From Anaeramoeba flamelloides (Eukaryota; Metamonada; Anaeramoebidae), in the NCBI GenBank assembly GCA_027625915.1, contig JANTQA010000023.1, forward strand, positions 12,586,001 through 12,650,000: a stretch of 64,000 bases of DNA, read 5' to 3'. Within the stretch, counting starts at the first letter, position 1, and each line of letters opens with the position of its first letter. Below the pieces are notes generated by a model. It worked only from the letters and a program-made list of their open reading frames with translations. It made no database searches and was not told where the DNA came from. Both the position numbers and the translations under genes were made by a program. Positions 32,958 to 45,686 of the stretch are shown one piece after another.

Positions 32958-35900
32958 ATGAAGTCAATTTTTGTTCTTGTATTTTTACTTTATTTCTTTT
33001 CTTTTTGTTTTGAAAAAGAAGATGAAGGAATAAACGAAACAACTTATTTCACACCGCTTATTACACGAAACAAATTAGATCAAATGATTAATGAGAAACA
33101 TTCCTTTATACTTTGTATTTATGCTGATTTTAGCACCTACTATTTGGATGTATTTTTTTTTTTTTTTTTTACTATTTTTTGTTTTGATTTTTTAAATGTG
33201 AATCGCTATTTTTACCTCTTTATTATGTGTCTAGTTTCAAAAAGGGTTTGACAAAATTGCACAACAATACGACCAAGAGAACAAGTATAAACTCCTCCGT
33301 TTTGAGTATTCACCAGAAGATTTAGATCTAATTTCCAAGTTTGGTATTATTTCTTTGGGAAACGTTGTTTTATTTCAAGACGGTGAACCAACCCAAACCT
33401 ATAAGGGAAGCACCAAAATTTCAGACTTTTCACTTTGGATCCAAAAAATACATTTACCTTCCATTTCACAGATTTCTTTAATTGAGCAGCTAGATGGTAT
33501 GAATATTTTTTTTCTTTTTTTTTATGTTGGCGAATTTAGATTTCAAAAAATAATCAATTACTTTTTCCAAAAAACTCAATGTGGTAATTTGTTGCTTCTT
33601 TGCTTGGGAAGAGAGCAATTGGATAATTGCCCAAAAGCCTACACGAACTTTAATAGAAAATATACAACACCAATTTACTTATTTAAGGCATCACACCTGA
33701 TTTCCTAATAATTTCAAACAAAAAAAATGAATCAATTTTTAAGAATTACATAACACGAATTGATGTTACTGGCAGAATTTATGTCATTGTATTGTTGGTT
33801 GCTCTTTAATACCTTTAATATTGATCTAAGTGATTTTCAAAATAGCAGATAAATATTTTTGAAGTTTCAGATAATATTCTCTTTTTAAAATATTTCTATT
33901 AGTAAATTGAGAGATATCAAATGAATATAAAAAAATAACAATACTCATTAAATCAGTACCTATTGTTTGTCTTCCAAAATATATTCATAACAATATTTTG
34001 TAAAAAATGAAAAAAAAATAACAACCTTTAAATAAACTCTTTTTCAAATAAAAAGGCACAAAAAATTTCAAGAATTATTCATAATTGAATTAAATTAATT
34101 GTAGTATCATTCTAAAATCTAAGAAACGCTTTAAAACATCAAAAAACAAACACTCAACTGGATCTTTAAAACTCAATAAAACAAAACAATAAAAATTAAA
34201 AAATTAAATATTTTAAAAATTGGTGTGTCCTTTTATTTGAAATGAGAAATCTCGTTTTGGAAATTGTCAAGAAAAAAAATTATAAAATCAATAAAAACAA
34301 ACGAACAAGGTGAATTGAGAAAAAGTTCTCGACATTTTATTGATAATTCTTTACACGTCAAACTTTTGTTCTTTAAAGTCTCATTTTAAAGATAAAGCCC
34401 CAATTTGTCTGGGTATTTTGTTAGAATGTTTTTTTCTTTATTTTTCTTTTCTTTGTTCCATGCATCAATTCAATAATGGTCTTCCTTAATTCCTACATCT
34501 AGCTCATACGAAATCAAACTTAAACTGTTTCCATTTAAACACTGTTAGATTATTTCCAAATTGGTTTCTTTTTATCTTGCTTTTTCATTTTCCAACTGTT
34601 CAATATCCATAAATAAAAAAAAAATGAAAAAATAAATAATTAATATGAAAATCACCAATTGGTAATTATCTTATTAACAATCAAATTTGATGGTATTGGT
34701 GATTTGAGGGGTGTGCCCTTTTGTTTGAAAAAGAGTTTATATCGAAAAAATAATGTAAACTCCATTTCAAAATGATTGGTCCATTAAAAATCAATTTTTA
34801 AAAATAAATATTTTTATAAATTGAAGTTATATATTATAATAAAAAAATTACTCTTTTAGTATTCAGTTCTATATATTAGAAATATTTATTTTTCTTCTAA
34901 AAATAAAATAAAAAAAAAAAAAAAATACTAAAAATTGATCCATTTATTATGAAATTTAGTTTATGATAAAATTTAATAAAAAATCAAAACTATTAGCCTG
35001 TTAAAGATACAAAAGATTTTTTAAACAATAAAAGACAATTTTAAGGTTTACTATTTGTTGAAAAATAAATGGAACAAATTTTTCATTCAACTTTCCAAAA
35101 AAAGGTTGTATAAATCATGTATAATTTCAATTTTTTAATTCCTAAAGAAAAGCTTAAATGATTAATGTACCTGATATAATTGCAGACTTTGATGATTGTT
35201 TTAATACTTGGGATGATGATTTTTTTGGAAAGCTGAATGAAAATTTTGATCCTTTTATTTTTCAATTAACAGTATATTCTATTTGAAACTCTATCAAGAT
35301 TAAACATCTTTGGAAAAATTTTTATATTTAAAGGAAAAAAAATACCCACCAATTACTCCCCAAAAAAAAAAAAAATATCATATAAAATCGAGATCAGAGA
35401 CTTTTTTATCACTTTTGCTCAAGTAATTTCTGGTGAACAAATAAAATTAGATTATTAAGGGGTAAGTACATTTTTCATTTTTTGAGTGCCACCATTTATG
35501 TGAAACTGAATTATTCAAATCATTTCTTTCGTCAAATATATTGATATTTTCATAAATACTAGAGTGGAATATATCCTAGTAATAGATATTTTCATACACA
35601 ACAAAAAAACGCAAATCAAAAAAATAAAATAATTGATCAAAAAAAAAAAAATAATAATCATTTATTACTTGATCTTATCTATAACATTTTACACAATTAC
35701 TTATTCTTTATTTGGTTTTATTTTTAATTCTTTATGAAAAAATTTTATTTGGAAAATTTTTGATAAACAAATTACTGTATATTTCGAAAGAATTTCCAAA
35801 ATGAATTTAAAAATCCTATTTTCATTTATGTCATCTAATTCTGGTTTGGGTTCAGAAAATCAGAGATTTTTGTAATTCTTCTTGAGAGTGAGGGTTTATT

Positions 35901-38900
35901 GGACAAATTCGATTGATTTTATAATTATTTATTTTCCATTAAAATGAGAACTCAAAATAATTCTGAATCTGGTTGAAATTTGTTATTGAATTTCTGAATT
36001 ATTTTGATTTGAATCTTTTGTAACTGTTTTTTGATTCCAAGAATTCAACCCCTTTATTTTAATTTTTGAAATAGTATTCCTTGTTTTAGCTTTGTTTGAG
36101 AAAAATATTTTAAAAAAGAATTTTGAAAGCAAATTTGTCACAAAAGGTTTTTTAAAATAATAATAAATAGTAATGGGGCGAGAAATTCAAGGCAAAAAAT
36201 AGTTTGTATTCATACAAACTCAGAAGATAAAGAAAATCAATGTTCCAAAATAGACTTTTATCGATTATTTTTTTTTTCATTCTTGATTTCAACAAATTTA
36301 TTTGGAATGGTGATCTTTCGTGTTTGGTCTTCTAAAAGAAAATATTTGTTTCAAATGCACACCCTTTCGGGTATATTTTGTTGGTTTACTGTTTGGTTAA
36401 TTTCGATCATTGGTATAAACACATTTCTAGATCCAAAACTTTATTTAATAAAACCAAAAATTGAATCAAAAAAAATTTACAAAAAATTGAAAAAATTAAG
36501 ATTCAACTCTGAATTACTTTGATTCCATTCACGAATAGACTAGTGGATGGTGTTTTGGTTTCAAAGTTTCAATATCTGGTGGCACTCAAAAAATATTTTT
36601 TCAGTAATGTTAACACAATTAAAAATTTTCAAAATGGTAAAATGTACTTACTTCCTTAAGAAGAATCATTTTATAATGAATAACAATTTTGAATATTTTT
36701 TGAATAATATGAGTTTAAAGTTTAATAAAAATCTTTTTTAATAAATTTACATCACTTTTGAGGAAATAAACTTTGTTTTTGCCAAATGTTAAATTTCTTT
36801 TCCAAATATCAATTTTTTTTTTTTATAAATGAACTTTAAAGAACAAAGAAGAAAAATACACGTAGGAATAGTACACATTCCGAGAATAGTTGATATCCGT
36901 ATTAAAATAAAACTAAGTCAAATCAAAATATTTTTTTAAAAATTAAAAAATTAAAATTCTTCGACTCGCCATTGAAAAAAACAACAAGGTTAATTTTGAT
37001 CTTTAATTGAAGATCCAAATAAAATTACAATAGAAATTAATATGATTTTTTTTACAATCATTTTCACTGTTTAAGTAACATTAGAATAACACATTTTTTA
37101 CTCAAGTTTTATGAATAAAAAAATTTTTAAATGAATTAAGGAAAAAAATCGAAAAAAAAAAAAAAAAACAAATTTACTCTTTCCTAGTATTTGAAATTTT
37201 CATGAGCTAAAATATAATCTAAATATTTTATCAATTCTTCAATCTGGGTTTCATAATGGGTTCTTCGTTAATCCAATAGATAGGTCAGTAAAAATGGATA
37301 ATAGAATAAATAGAGATCACAAATTTGTATCTATTTACTTGTAAAGCTCAATTTGTAAATGAAAAATAGAAAACGAAATCAAATTTTTTTTCACTTTTAT
37401 TATTCAAAGATTGAAATTAATCAAAAAATTGATATATTAAAAATTGATTTGACCGAAATAAATTTATTTTTGTTCAATTATTTTCCTCTTTATAACTTAA
37501 AAATCTAATTTTTGCATTAATTAATTATTTTAATTTTGTTTAAATTTGTTCTTTAGAATTTAAAAGAAACTACCCCTTAGTTGCATTTGCCAAAATTAAT
37601 GATGAAGATGAAAACTGTATGATTTTATTCTCTTCCTTTTGTTTAACTTTTAAAAAGGTATAATTCTCTTTCTAAAAATCGATATCAATAACTTTTTCTT
37701 TCTTTTTCTTATTATAATTAGTATTAATAATTTTAGAAATATTATCAAAAAAAATTTCAAATCAGAAAATTATTTTTGTTGTTCAAAATACAGAAGAAAA
37801 ATCTAATTTAAAATTCTTCCGAAAATTAGATCAATCAACAATAGAATACAGTGGAAATTATGAAGAAAATAAAATTCAAAAAGTATAAAATCATTCATTT
37901 TTTTTTTTTTTTAAATTAAGAATATTGTCAATCCTAAACTAACTTGATTTTTTAATATTTTCAAAAAACATAATATTTTTTTTTTTTTTCTTATTCAACA
38001 ATTTATTATTATAATCTTTTCAAAGTTTTTAACACAAAATTCACTTTCGTTTATTCAACCATTATCACGTGATAATTTTGATGAATACTTTTCAAATCAA
38101 AATAAAATTGGATATCTATTTATTAACGAACAATTAGAAAATTCGAATCAACATGAAAAATCAGACAATTTGTTATATCCAACTGTACAAAAAATTTTAC
38201 CATTAAAAAATGAATTATATGGAAAGATTTGGTTTTCATTTATCAACTCTGGTAATATCGGAGGATTTGCTTCCAGATATGGTATTAAAAGTTTCCCTTC
38301 TTTAGTAGTCGTTGATAGCCCAAATCAGCAATTTTACAAATATGATGGCAAAATGGATACTCAAAAAATTTTAGAATGGTCTCAAAGGTAAGATAATTAT
38401 TTATATATATTCTTTTGAGAATTAAATTTATAAATTCAAATATAAATAAACTGATATTTAAACTCCATTTCACTCAAAGTCGAACAGCCAAAAATGAAAA
38501 ATTAACTCTTTTTTAAATAATCAACCAAACTTCGATTGTTTAGAAATAAGAGAAATGATAAACTTTGGATTAAAGTTAAGATTCATAAAAGAAATACCTG
38601 AACAAACCATAAATTTCAAAAAAAAAAAAAATCTTTAAAAAATTTTTTGGTATATTTTCATTGGACACCTTTCATTGAAATTTCTCAATTTCTTTGAAAA
38701 TTAAAATTGTTGAAAATAATATTTTTTCACTTGTAAGTGTATGAATTTTTATAGAAAATATAAAGCCTAACTTTTCTTGAAAGTTAATTTGGAGTTTCAA
38801 ACATTTTTTTTTTTTAAATATAACTTTTTAAAAAAAATTGAAAATTGAAAAGAAGAAAAAAAAAACAACAATCAAATAAACAAAAAAAAAAAATTTGCTA

Positions 38901-41900
38901 AATGAGAAAAAATGATTTTGATCTAAAATTGAAAATTTATTTAGAAAAGAATAATGAATTAAACACATAGAATATGTTCTATTTTTTCAATAAAACTAGG
39001 CCCCTTTCACTGAAAAAGAGTTTATATTTTTACATAAAAAATAAGAATAAAAGATCAGTTTTTTTTTTTTTTTATTATAAATTTATGAGTCAAAATCAAA
39101 TACGAATTTTTATTTCGTAATTGGCTATAAAGATAAATTGATATTGAAAAAAAATACTGATAAGGTAATTTCAAAAAAAAAGTGTGGCATTGATTTTACA
39201 TTTCAAATAATATTTTCTTTGTTAGTGATTCTATTTATAAATTGGTAATATAAAATGAATATGAATATTAACAATGAATTAATTCTAACCTTATATCTGT
39301 ATTTTAAAATATTTGAATCAAAATATTTCCAAAAAATGAAAAAAAAAAAATAACAAGGTTTTTTGTACAAAACAAGGTACGGCAAAATTCAATAAAAAAT
39401 GGCAAATATGGTAAGGTTTACAAATTATTTTTTAAACAATAAAAGACAATTTATAAAATTTCTCATTTTCTGAGTAATTTTATCAAGAAATTAAACCCCT
39501 CAAGAAAACAATTTTTCTATCAAAAAGAAAAAAATAACCACCAATTTTCAACACCATTTAAAAAATATAAAATAAAATTGCTATTTATTTCTTTTTAAAC
39601 ATAAATTTTTTCTTTGTGAAATTTTAAGTAAATAATTTTTGCTAACTACAGATAAGAAAGAGATTAGAACTCATAAAACTTTTGCATAGTATTGTAGTTA
39701 CCGTGGAAAGAAATTGAGAAATCATTGTATTATTAGGCAAAGTTTGAAACTTTTCTGATCTTCTTATTTCCAATTCTAACAAAGAAAAATAAAAAGTATT
39801 TTTACAAGATAAATTTGACTGTAAAAATGTTATTTAAAGTTATTTTAGAAGAGTACTTTAATCAATTTTTTTTTGCGACGTTGCTTAATTGATAACAGTG
39901 AGATTAGCGAGTGTCTCAATTTCAAAACAATTGAACACATATTTTGGTCCAAGGAACCAAAATACTTGTTCAATAAAAACTAAAAAAAAAAGTGCTTGAT
40001 AATTTTCTCATAATGTTTGCAAATTGAATAAAATCTCTTTCTTTATTCAAAATAATGTCTAAATACAAACATTTTTTGTTTCTCATTTCGAAAAAAAAAC
40101 TAATCTCATTTACCAAAAAAAAAAAAAAATTTATTTGTTCTCTTTTTTCTTCAAAAAAAAAGTGAGATATAGACCATTTAGAAAGGATTTTGAAAATGAG
40201 AAAAAAATAAATTATAATTATTTTCATTTTAGACAAAAATTAAAAAACTAAAAACATTTTTTTTTACTATGTAAAGTCAAGAAATTTTGAGGAATAGTTC
40301 AAAATCAGTTACTGTTAAGAACACATAATAGATCCAGATTTCCAAGTTTGATCGTTTTCAAGAATTGGCTGACAAACGGAGAACAAAAGGAAATAGATCT
40401 CATTGAAAGGATGGACGATCTAGTTTGTCTCTGTAAAATTTAAACAAAGTTTTGTCCTCAATGATGAAAATATAAAATTTAACTCCAATGATTTCGTTAA
40501 CTCTATTGGAAGAATAAGATCCTTTTAAGAACAAGTTATTCAAAGTACCATTAAAAAACAACAAATTAATTGTTTTGGGCAAAATGTGTTTCTTTGTTAA
40601 ATTTGTTTGGGTTTTTTTTTGTTTCGAAGAGTTAGATCCTGAGTTCCAAAAATAAATAGCAACTCATATTGTTTCATTTGTTCAACAATCACCTTTTTTA
40701 ATTCTTGGTTTTGGTTCTCCTTGCAGATTCAAAATAATGAGATTCTTCTGGTGCTAAGATGATATTAATCGTTGTTCTTCGAACTCCGCAATATCATCTT
40801 ATATCACTTCGAACAATCTCATTTTTCTCGTTCTTCTAGGCCAAACTCAGATTATAATAAGGAGATTGTTTCCAAATCAAAACAATAAACACAGATATCA
40901 TAAACTTTTATATGTTTTTTTAAGGTAATGCCAGGCAATAAATTCAAATTGGAATGTTATATTGAATCAATTAATGATAAATAACAATTTTGCATATTTA
41001 AAGAGTTTATACTAAAATTATGTTTAATAAGGATTTTTTATATTAAAAATTAATTACTTTTTAGGAAATAGATTATATTGCCACTACTCTATAATCTTTT
41101 AATAAATCACATAGTTGATTTATGCAAGTAAAAGTGCAAAAAAATTTTTTAATCGCCTTAAGGGGTTAGAGTCTATTATGTAGAAGCTTGAAATTAAAAT
41201 ATGTTGTTATTGACTTTAAATTATGATAGTGCTCCATGGATTAAAATGACTCTAAAAATTCTGATTTGTAAAATATTACTATTTAAAGTCGATCTCATCA
41301 ATTTACAAAACATTCTTGTATTAGTAAAAAAATAATGAATTTTAGGAAAAAAATCCGTCTTTTATAACAAATTTAAAGTTTTAAAAATCGTCGATAAATA
41401 GACTTTGAAGTTGTTAAAAATTTTTTTCTTAAAAATATCTTTTGTAAATTTGCTAAAAAATTCGATTTCTTTAAAAAATTAAATTATTAACAATAGATGT
41501 TCTTTTGTTAAAATATTTTTTCATATATAGGAAATCTATTAAAAGAGTGACTAGTTTCATATTGGAAGGTATACAAAAGTTAGCGATCCTTCTTTTGTTT
41601 TTATGTTAATAATTATTGAGTAAATCTTGAAATTAAAAAATTGAAAAAATTAGTTACTTTTGGATGTTCAAAATATTTATTTTTAAATTAAGTTATACTA
41701 TTATTTTGTGTTTCTATTCTTTAGATTTGGAAAAGTTAATAAAAAAATTTTCCAAAAAGAAAATTTTTAATTATGATCATTAGCAAAAAAAAAAACTAAT
41801 TATTTACATTTCAATAATATTTATAATAGATTTTCTAGTGAACTATTTGAACTCTAGATACTAATATGTTTTATATTAAATCACAACGCACTTTAATTAA

Positions 41901-44834
41901 AGGCAAATCGGTGGGCGACTCTAATCCCTTAAAATATTTTAACAATCATTACAATTTTTTTGTAACAAATTTTGAACATTAAAATTTTTTGTACTATTTG
42001 GTGATTGATATTAAAAGAAAAAAGTTTCATGATAATCAAGCACAATTCAGTAAATAACCTGAAGTTAAATATATTTGTTGTGTTTTGATTTTAATTATGC
42101 AAAGAATAAATTTAAAATATGTTTCTTTTTCATTTTAAAAACTGTTTTTTTTTCGATATTAAAGTTTAAATCGAATCCCAAGAACAAATTCTTTCAATAA
42201 ATTCTATTTTTATAGTTTATGATACCAAACAAAAGATATAAATCTGGGTTAATGTACCAAAATTCTTTTGTGAAAAAAAGAAGAAGAGAAACTTCAAATT
42301 TTCAATTTTCAATTTTACATCTATAAAATGGCAAATATCAAACGTCTATTCCTTTTTTTTATCTCGTATCAAATTATCTGATTCTTCATGTTCAAAACCA
42401 AAAGGAAATTGTATTTCGAAAATAGAATACACTTTTCAGATAAAGTTCAACAAAATTCCTTCCTAGATAAAGATAAATTCAGAAATACTAAATTTTGAAA
42501 GGCATTTTGATCTTCAAACTTACAAGTATTTAAAAAAGTTTCAAGAAAAAACAGAAAAAAAAATAATTTTTAAAAATAAAAATTTTGTACATTATTTTAA
42601 ATAGTTGGCTTACCTTTACAAATCAAAGTTGAAAACAAAAAAAAAAAGAAAAGATTTTAAAAGATTTTATTCTAAAAGTTTAAAAAGAATTTAGAATTTT
42701 TTGAAGACTTTTTGAAAAAGCAAATCACAGGAATCACAGAAACCTTAATCTCAAATTTTGATAAACTTTTTTGATTTTTATTTCTTACAAGTCATTTCAA
42801 TCACTTTGGTGTTTTACTAATTCTAAATTAGTGATACAATAGTTTGAAAATGATAAACTTTAGAATTATTGTAAACCAGTATTTTTAGGTTTCTGTGATT
42901 TCTGTGATTTGAAATTGTAATTAAATTTATTTTCAGGTAAGAATTTTAATAGGGGTAAAATATCGCTATTTTATATTTGGAAAAATACATTTTTTAAACC
43001 AAAAATACTTGCTTATTGCTAAAAAGACATTTTAATGCAAAATTTTTTTGGGAAGACTCAGAAGATTTGATTTAAAGTGGATATCTAAAAGTCTTTTGAT
43101 CTTTGAAAAAAAAAATGATCTGAAAAAATCAAAAATAAAATTAAACTTTTCAGTAAATATATATATTTTTTTTTCCAATTATTGGAAAGAAAGAATCCAA
43201 AAAGGTTTAAAAATGAATCATTGAATAAAAAAAATGGCATTTTTTGTTATTTTGTAAATAACACAAATGAATGATCAACTATTAAAATCAAAATGTTATC
43301 TTTGAAAAAAAAGACACACAAATTAATGATCTAAATTATTTATTAATTCTTTTTTATTACAGAATGAATCAGAAATTAATAATTATCGAGTTATTATTAT
43401 TATTATTACGAATAACCATATTATTGAAACAAACATATTTATTAAATTTCAAAAAAAATTAACATTTAATTTCAAAATTCTTATTAAAAATTAAATCAAA
43501 ATACAAAATAATTTCCCTATGAATCTTTTTAATTTTTTTCTATTTTTAATGATTGATTTTTTTATTGTAATTAGAAAAAATAGAAAAAGAATATTTTTTT
43601 AACTAATTTCTTTTTAAATTAATTTATATTTATTATTATTATTTTTAACGAAAATAGGCTATTAAAAGGGAAAGTTTCACCAACAATAAAAAGTGAAGAT
43701 CTTCCAAATAATGATCGAAAAAAAGTTAAAAAAATTGTTGGGTATAATTGGAATAAAATTGTAAATGATCCAAAGAAGAATGTTTTTGTGAATATTAATA
43801 CCAATTGGTGTGTCTCGTGTGAAAATTCAAATAAAATTTTCAGACAGTTAGCAAATTCAATAAATAGTAATAATCTAATTTTTGCACAAGTTGATGCTTC
43901 AAAAAATCAATTAGGCAACTCTTTAGAAATCATCACATTCCCAACTTTTCTATTATTTACTGCTGAAAATAAGATTCATCCAATTCAATATTCTGAAGTT
44001 CCTCAGATTGAACTAATGATTGAATTTTTACAAGCTAATTTGAAAAATTCCCAAATTTCAATTAAAATTAAATCTGAATCAGAATTAGCATCGGAATCTA
44101 AATCGGAATCAGATATAGAAAAAGTAACAAATGAATTAAAAAAGGAAATTGAAACTTTTACAGAAACTGAAACAGAAACCGATTCAGACGATGAAGAGGG
44201 AGAAACTAAAACTGAAAGCGAAATTGGAAGGAAACAAGAAATTCATAAAGAAACAACTGAATTAAAAAAAGAAGAGGAAAAAGAAAAGGAAAAAGAAAAG
44301 GAAAAAGAGGATAAAATTGAAACTTTTACAGATACTGAAACAGAAATCGATTCAGACAATGAAAATGAAGAAATTGAAATTGAAACTAAAAGTCAAATTG
44401 AAGGAGAAAAAGAAACAACTGAATTAGAAAAAGAAATTGAAATTGAAAGGGGAAAAGAAGAAATTGAAATTTTTACAGAAACTGAAACAGATACCGATTC
44501 AGTCACTGAAGATGGAGAAATTGAAATTGAAACTAAAAGTCAAATTGAAAGAGAAAAAGAAACAACCGAATTAAAAAAAGAAGAGGAAAAAGAAATTGAA
44601 AAGGGAAAAGAAGATGAAATTGAAACTTTTACAGATACTGAAACAGAAATCGATTCAGACAATGAAAATGAAGAAATTGAAACTTTTACAGAAACAGAAA
44701 CAGAAACAGAAACTGATTCAAAAAATGAAGATGAACAAATTGAAAATATAAAAAATGAAGAAACACCAATTAAAACTGATGAGGATTATGAAATTACCGT
44801 TTTTACGGATACAGATACAGATACAGATCTTTAA
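32958..44834 (+). CDS. Protein disulfide isomerase family protein, six exons
   Basis: Exons by hand: 32958-33149, 33235-33496, 37557-37616, 37722-37882, 38026-38387, 43658-44834. All introns are GT-AG, phases fit, and the sum is 2214 bases (737 residues plus TAA). Signal peptide ~1-18. The first thioredoxin-like domain (ILCIYADFSTYYLDFQKGF) has F-S-T-Y-Y where PDIs have WCGHC, so it is redox-dead. b and b' regions follow (LDEFKRNYPLVAFAKIND; NKIGYLFINE; SRYGIKSFPSLVVVD). The last exon opens with LLKGKVSPTIKSEDLP and an a' domain with WCVSC (396-400), then TFPTFLLF. Residues ~484-737 are an acidic Glu/Thr/Asp repeat tail ending DTDTDL; no KDEL-type signal. Likely an ER folding or calcium-buffering protein with one unusual active site. 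The exon 3/4 borders are the least certain. Confidence 0.85.
34033..34739 (-). mobile_element. TIR element family E, copy 1
   Basis: 707 bp bounded by TAAACTCTTTTTCAAA and its complement, followed inward by AAAGG(C/G)CAC. Matches 52644-53338 over its length in the opposite orientation. Non-coding. Sits in PDI intron 2. Confidence 0.8.
34756..34963. mobile_element. TIR element family G, copy 1 (short)
   Basis: 208 bp. Left TAAACTCCATTTCAAAATGA, right complement of TAAACTAAATTTCATAATAA; TGG(T/A)(C/T)CA follows inside both arms. Related ends occur at 53864-54383. It lies 16 bp from the family E element. Confidence 0.7.
35049..35274. mobile_element. MITE family H, copy 1
   Basis: 226-bp palindromic element with TIRs starting TACT(A/G)TT and continuing to a shared TTTTCATTCAACTTTCC block. 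TA at both ends. Same family as 60657-60884. Inserted in PDI intron 2, apparently inside the repeat shared with intron 5. Confidence 0.85.
38459..39024 (-). mobile_element. TIR element family F, copy 2
   Basis: 566 bp, ends TAAACTCCATTTCACTCAAA and complement of TAAACTCTTTTTCAGTGAAA. Internal order is the reverse of 17813-18346. Non-coding. Confidence 0.75.
39190..39620 (+). repeat. Repeat shared by PDI introns 2 and 5
   Basis: Stretches such as TTTTTTAAACAATAAAAGAC near 39430 recur near 35017, and flanking blocks match 33860-34032 and 35275-35480 in order. The intron-2 copy is interrupted by three TIR elements. Confidence 0.5.
41158..41932. mobile_element. Possible TIR element, family L
   Basis: A 16-17 base inverted pair (TTAAGGGGTTAGAGTC and its near complement) 775 bp apart in intron 5. 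Only one copy and a short TIR, so weak. Confidence 0.35.
42721..42911. mobile_element. Short inverted-repeat element, family J
   Basis: 191 bp between CAAATCACAGGAATCACAGA and its near complement, arms about 30 bp with weaker pairing further in. Single copy, non-coding. Confidence 0.65.
44140..44720 (+). repeat. Tandem ~150-bp repeat in the PDI tail
   Basis: Units with TFT(D/E)TETE(I/T)DSD...E(I/T)K(S/T)..IE..KETTELKKE recur about every 150 bases. The segments near 44323 and 44624 are almost identical. They encode the acidic tail. Confidence 0.75.
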
Positions 44835-45686
44835 AATTCAAAAAAAAAAAAAAAAAAAAACACTTGGGGGTATATTCAAAAATGTAAGAAACATTATTAT
44901 TTACATCGTTTCTAATAAATATTTTTTTTCAATATTTTTAAATCTTTTTTATTTTTTTAATATTTGATAATGGGAAAAATTACAAATTTTTGCCTATTTT
45001 TTGTTAAAATGAAATAAATATTATTATTTTTAAAAATATAATATTATTTTTTCAACACTTTTGAATTTTTTTGTTTTACAATCATTTTTTACAATTATAA
45101 AAAATCAAAAATGTTAGATTGGTATAATTTCTTTGATTATATAATTGATCTAGTACATCTTAAAGTATTGCATTTTAATTTTAATTTTTATTAATTCAAG
45201 AATTTACTTCGAAAACAAAATTTGGAAATATTTGTTCGATATAATTTATAGATCCTTTTTACTCTTCAAAAAACCTTAGCAATTTACTATTTTTTTTTTT
45301 TTCTTTTTTTTTAATTATCAACCTCTGTTTCTCCTAAATTTGAAGTTTCTTACATATATACTGTCCTGATTTAGTCATTATGCAACACCATTTTTCTTTT
45401 AGTAATGTGTATCAAACATTTCCTTATCTGTCAGAATTACTTATCCCCCCTTTGGCTATTCAATAGCATTGCAATATTATTAAGTTATTTCTACATGTGT
45501 GGTGTTTACTGTTAGATTTTATTTAACTGGAAAACAATATCAAGGTGTCATCTGTAATTCAACGTGTGACAGGTTATTCAAAAATATATTGGAACTATAG
45601 AGTTCTATATTCTCCAAAAAGTGGAAAAAAAAATGAAAAAATTTTATTTTTACTAATATCTAAAATTACAATAGCAAAAAAAATAA
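44835..45686. other. Intergenic region after the PDI gene
   Basis: A poly-A run lies just after the stop, then AT-rich sequence. 45330-45550 is less AT-rich but holds no recognisable gene. Confidence 0.45.

Larger units (their letters stand above)
33497..37556 (+). other. PDI intron 2 (4.06 kb) with nested elements
   Basis: Donor GTATGAAT, acceptor TTCTTTAG. Contains elements at 34033-34739, 34756-34963 and 35049-35274, a coding-like segment at 33540-33708, and sequence at ~33860-35480 shared with intron 5. Small ORFs at 36283-36522 and 36547-36741 have no recognised domain. Confidence 0.75.
38388..43657 (+). other. PDI intron 5 (5.27 kb) with nested elements
   Basis: Donor GTAAGATA, acceptor ACGAAAATAG. 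The join restores a continuous PDI sequence (ILEWSQ-R-LLKGKVSP). Contains elements at 38459-39024 and 42721-42911, a possible one at 41158-41932, and ~39190-39620 shared with intron 2. No coding sequence recognised inside. Confidence 0.75.

Noticed and set aside
36283-36741. Two small ORFs in PDI intron 2, one with a hydrophobic segment
   Set aside because: Short, no homologue recognised, starts unsupported; kept only as a remark under the intron.
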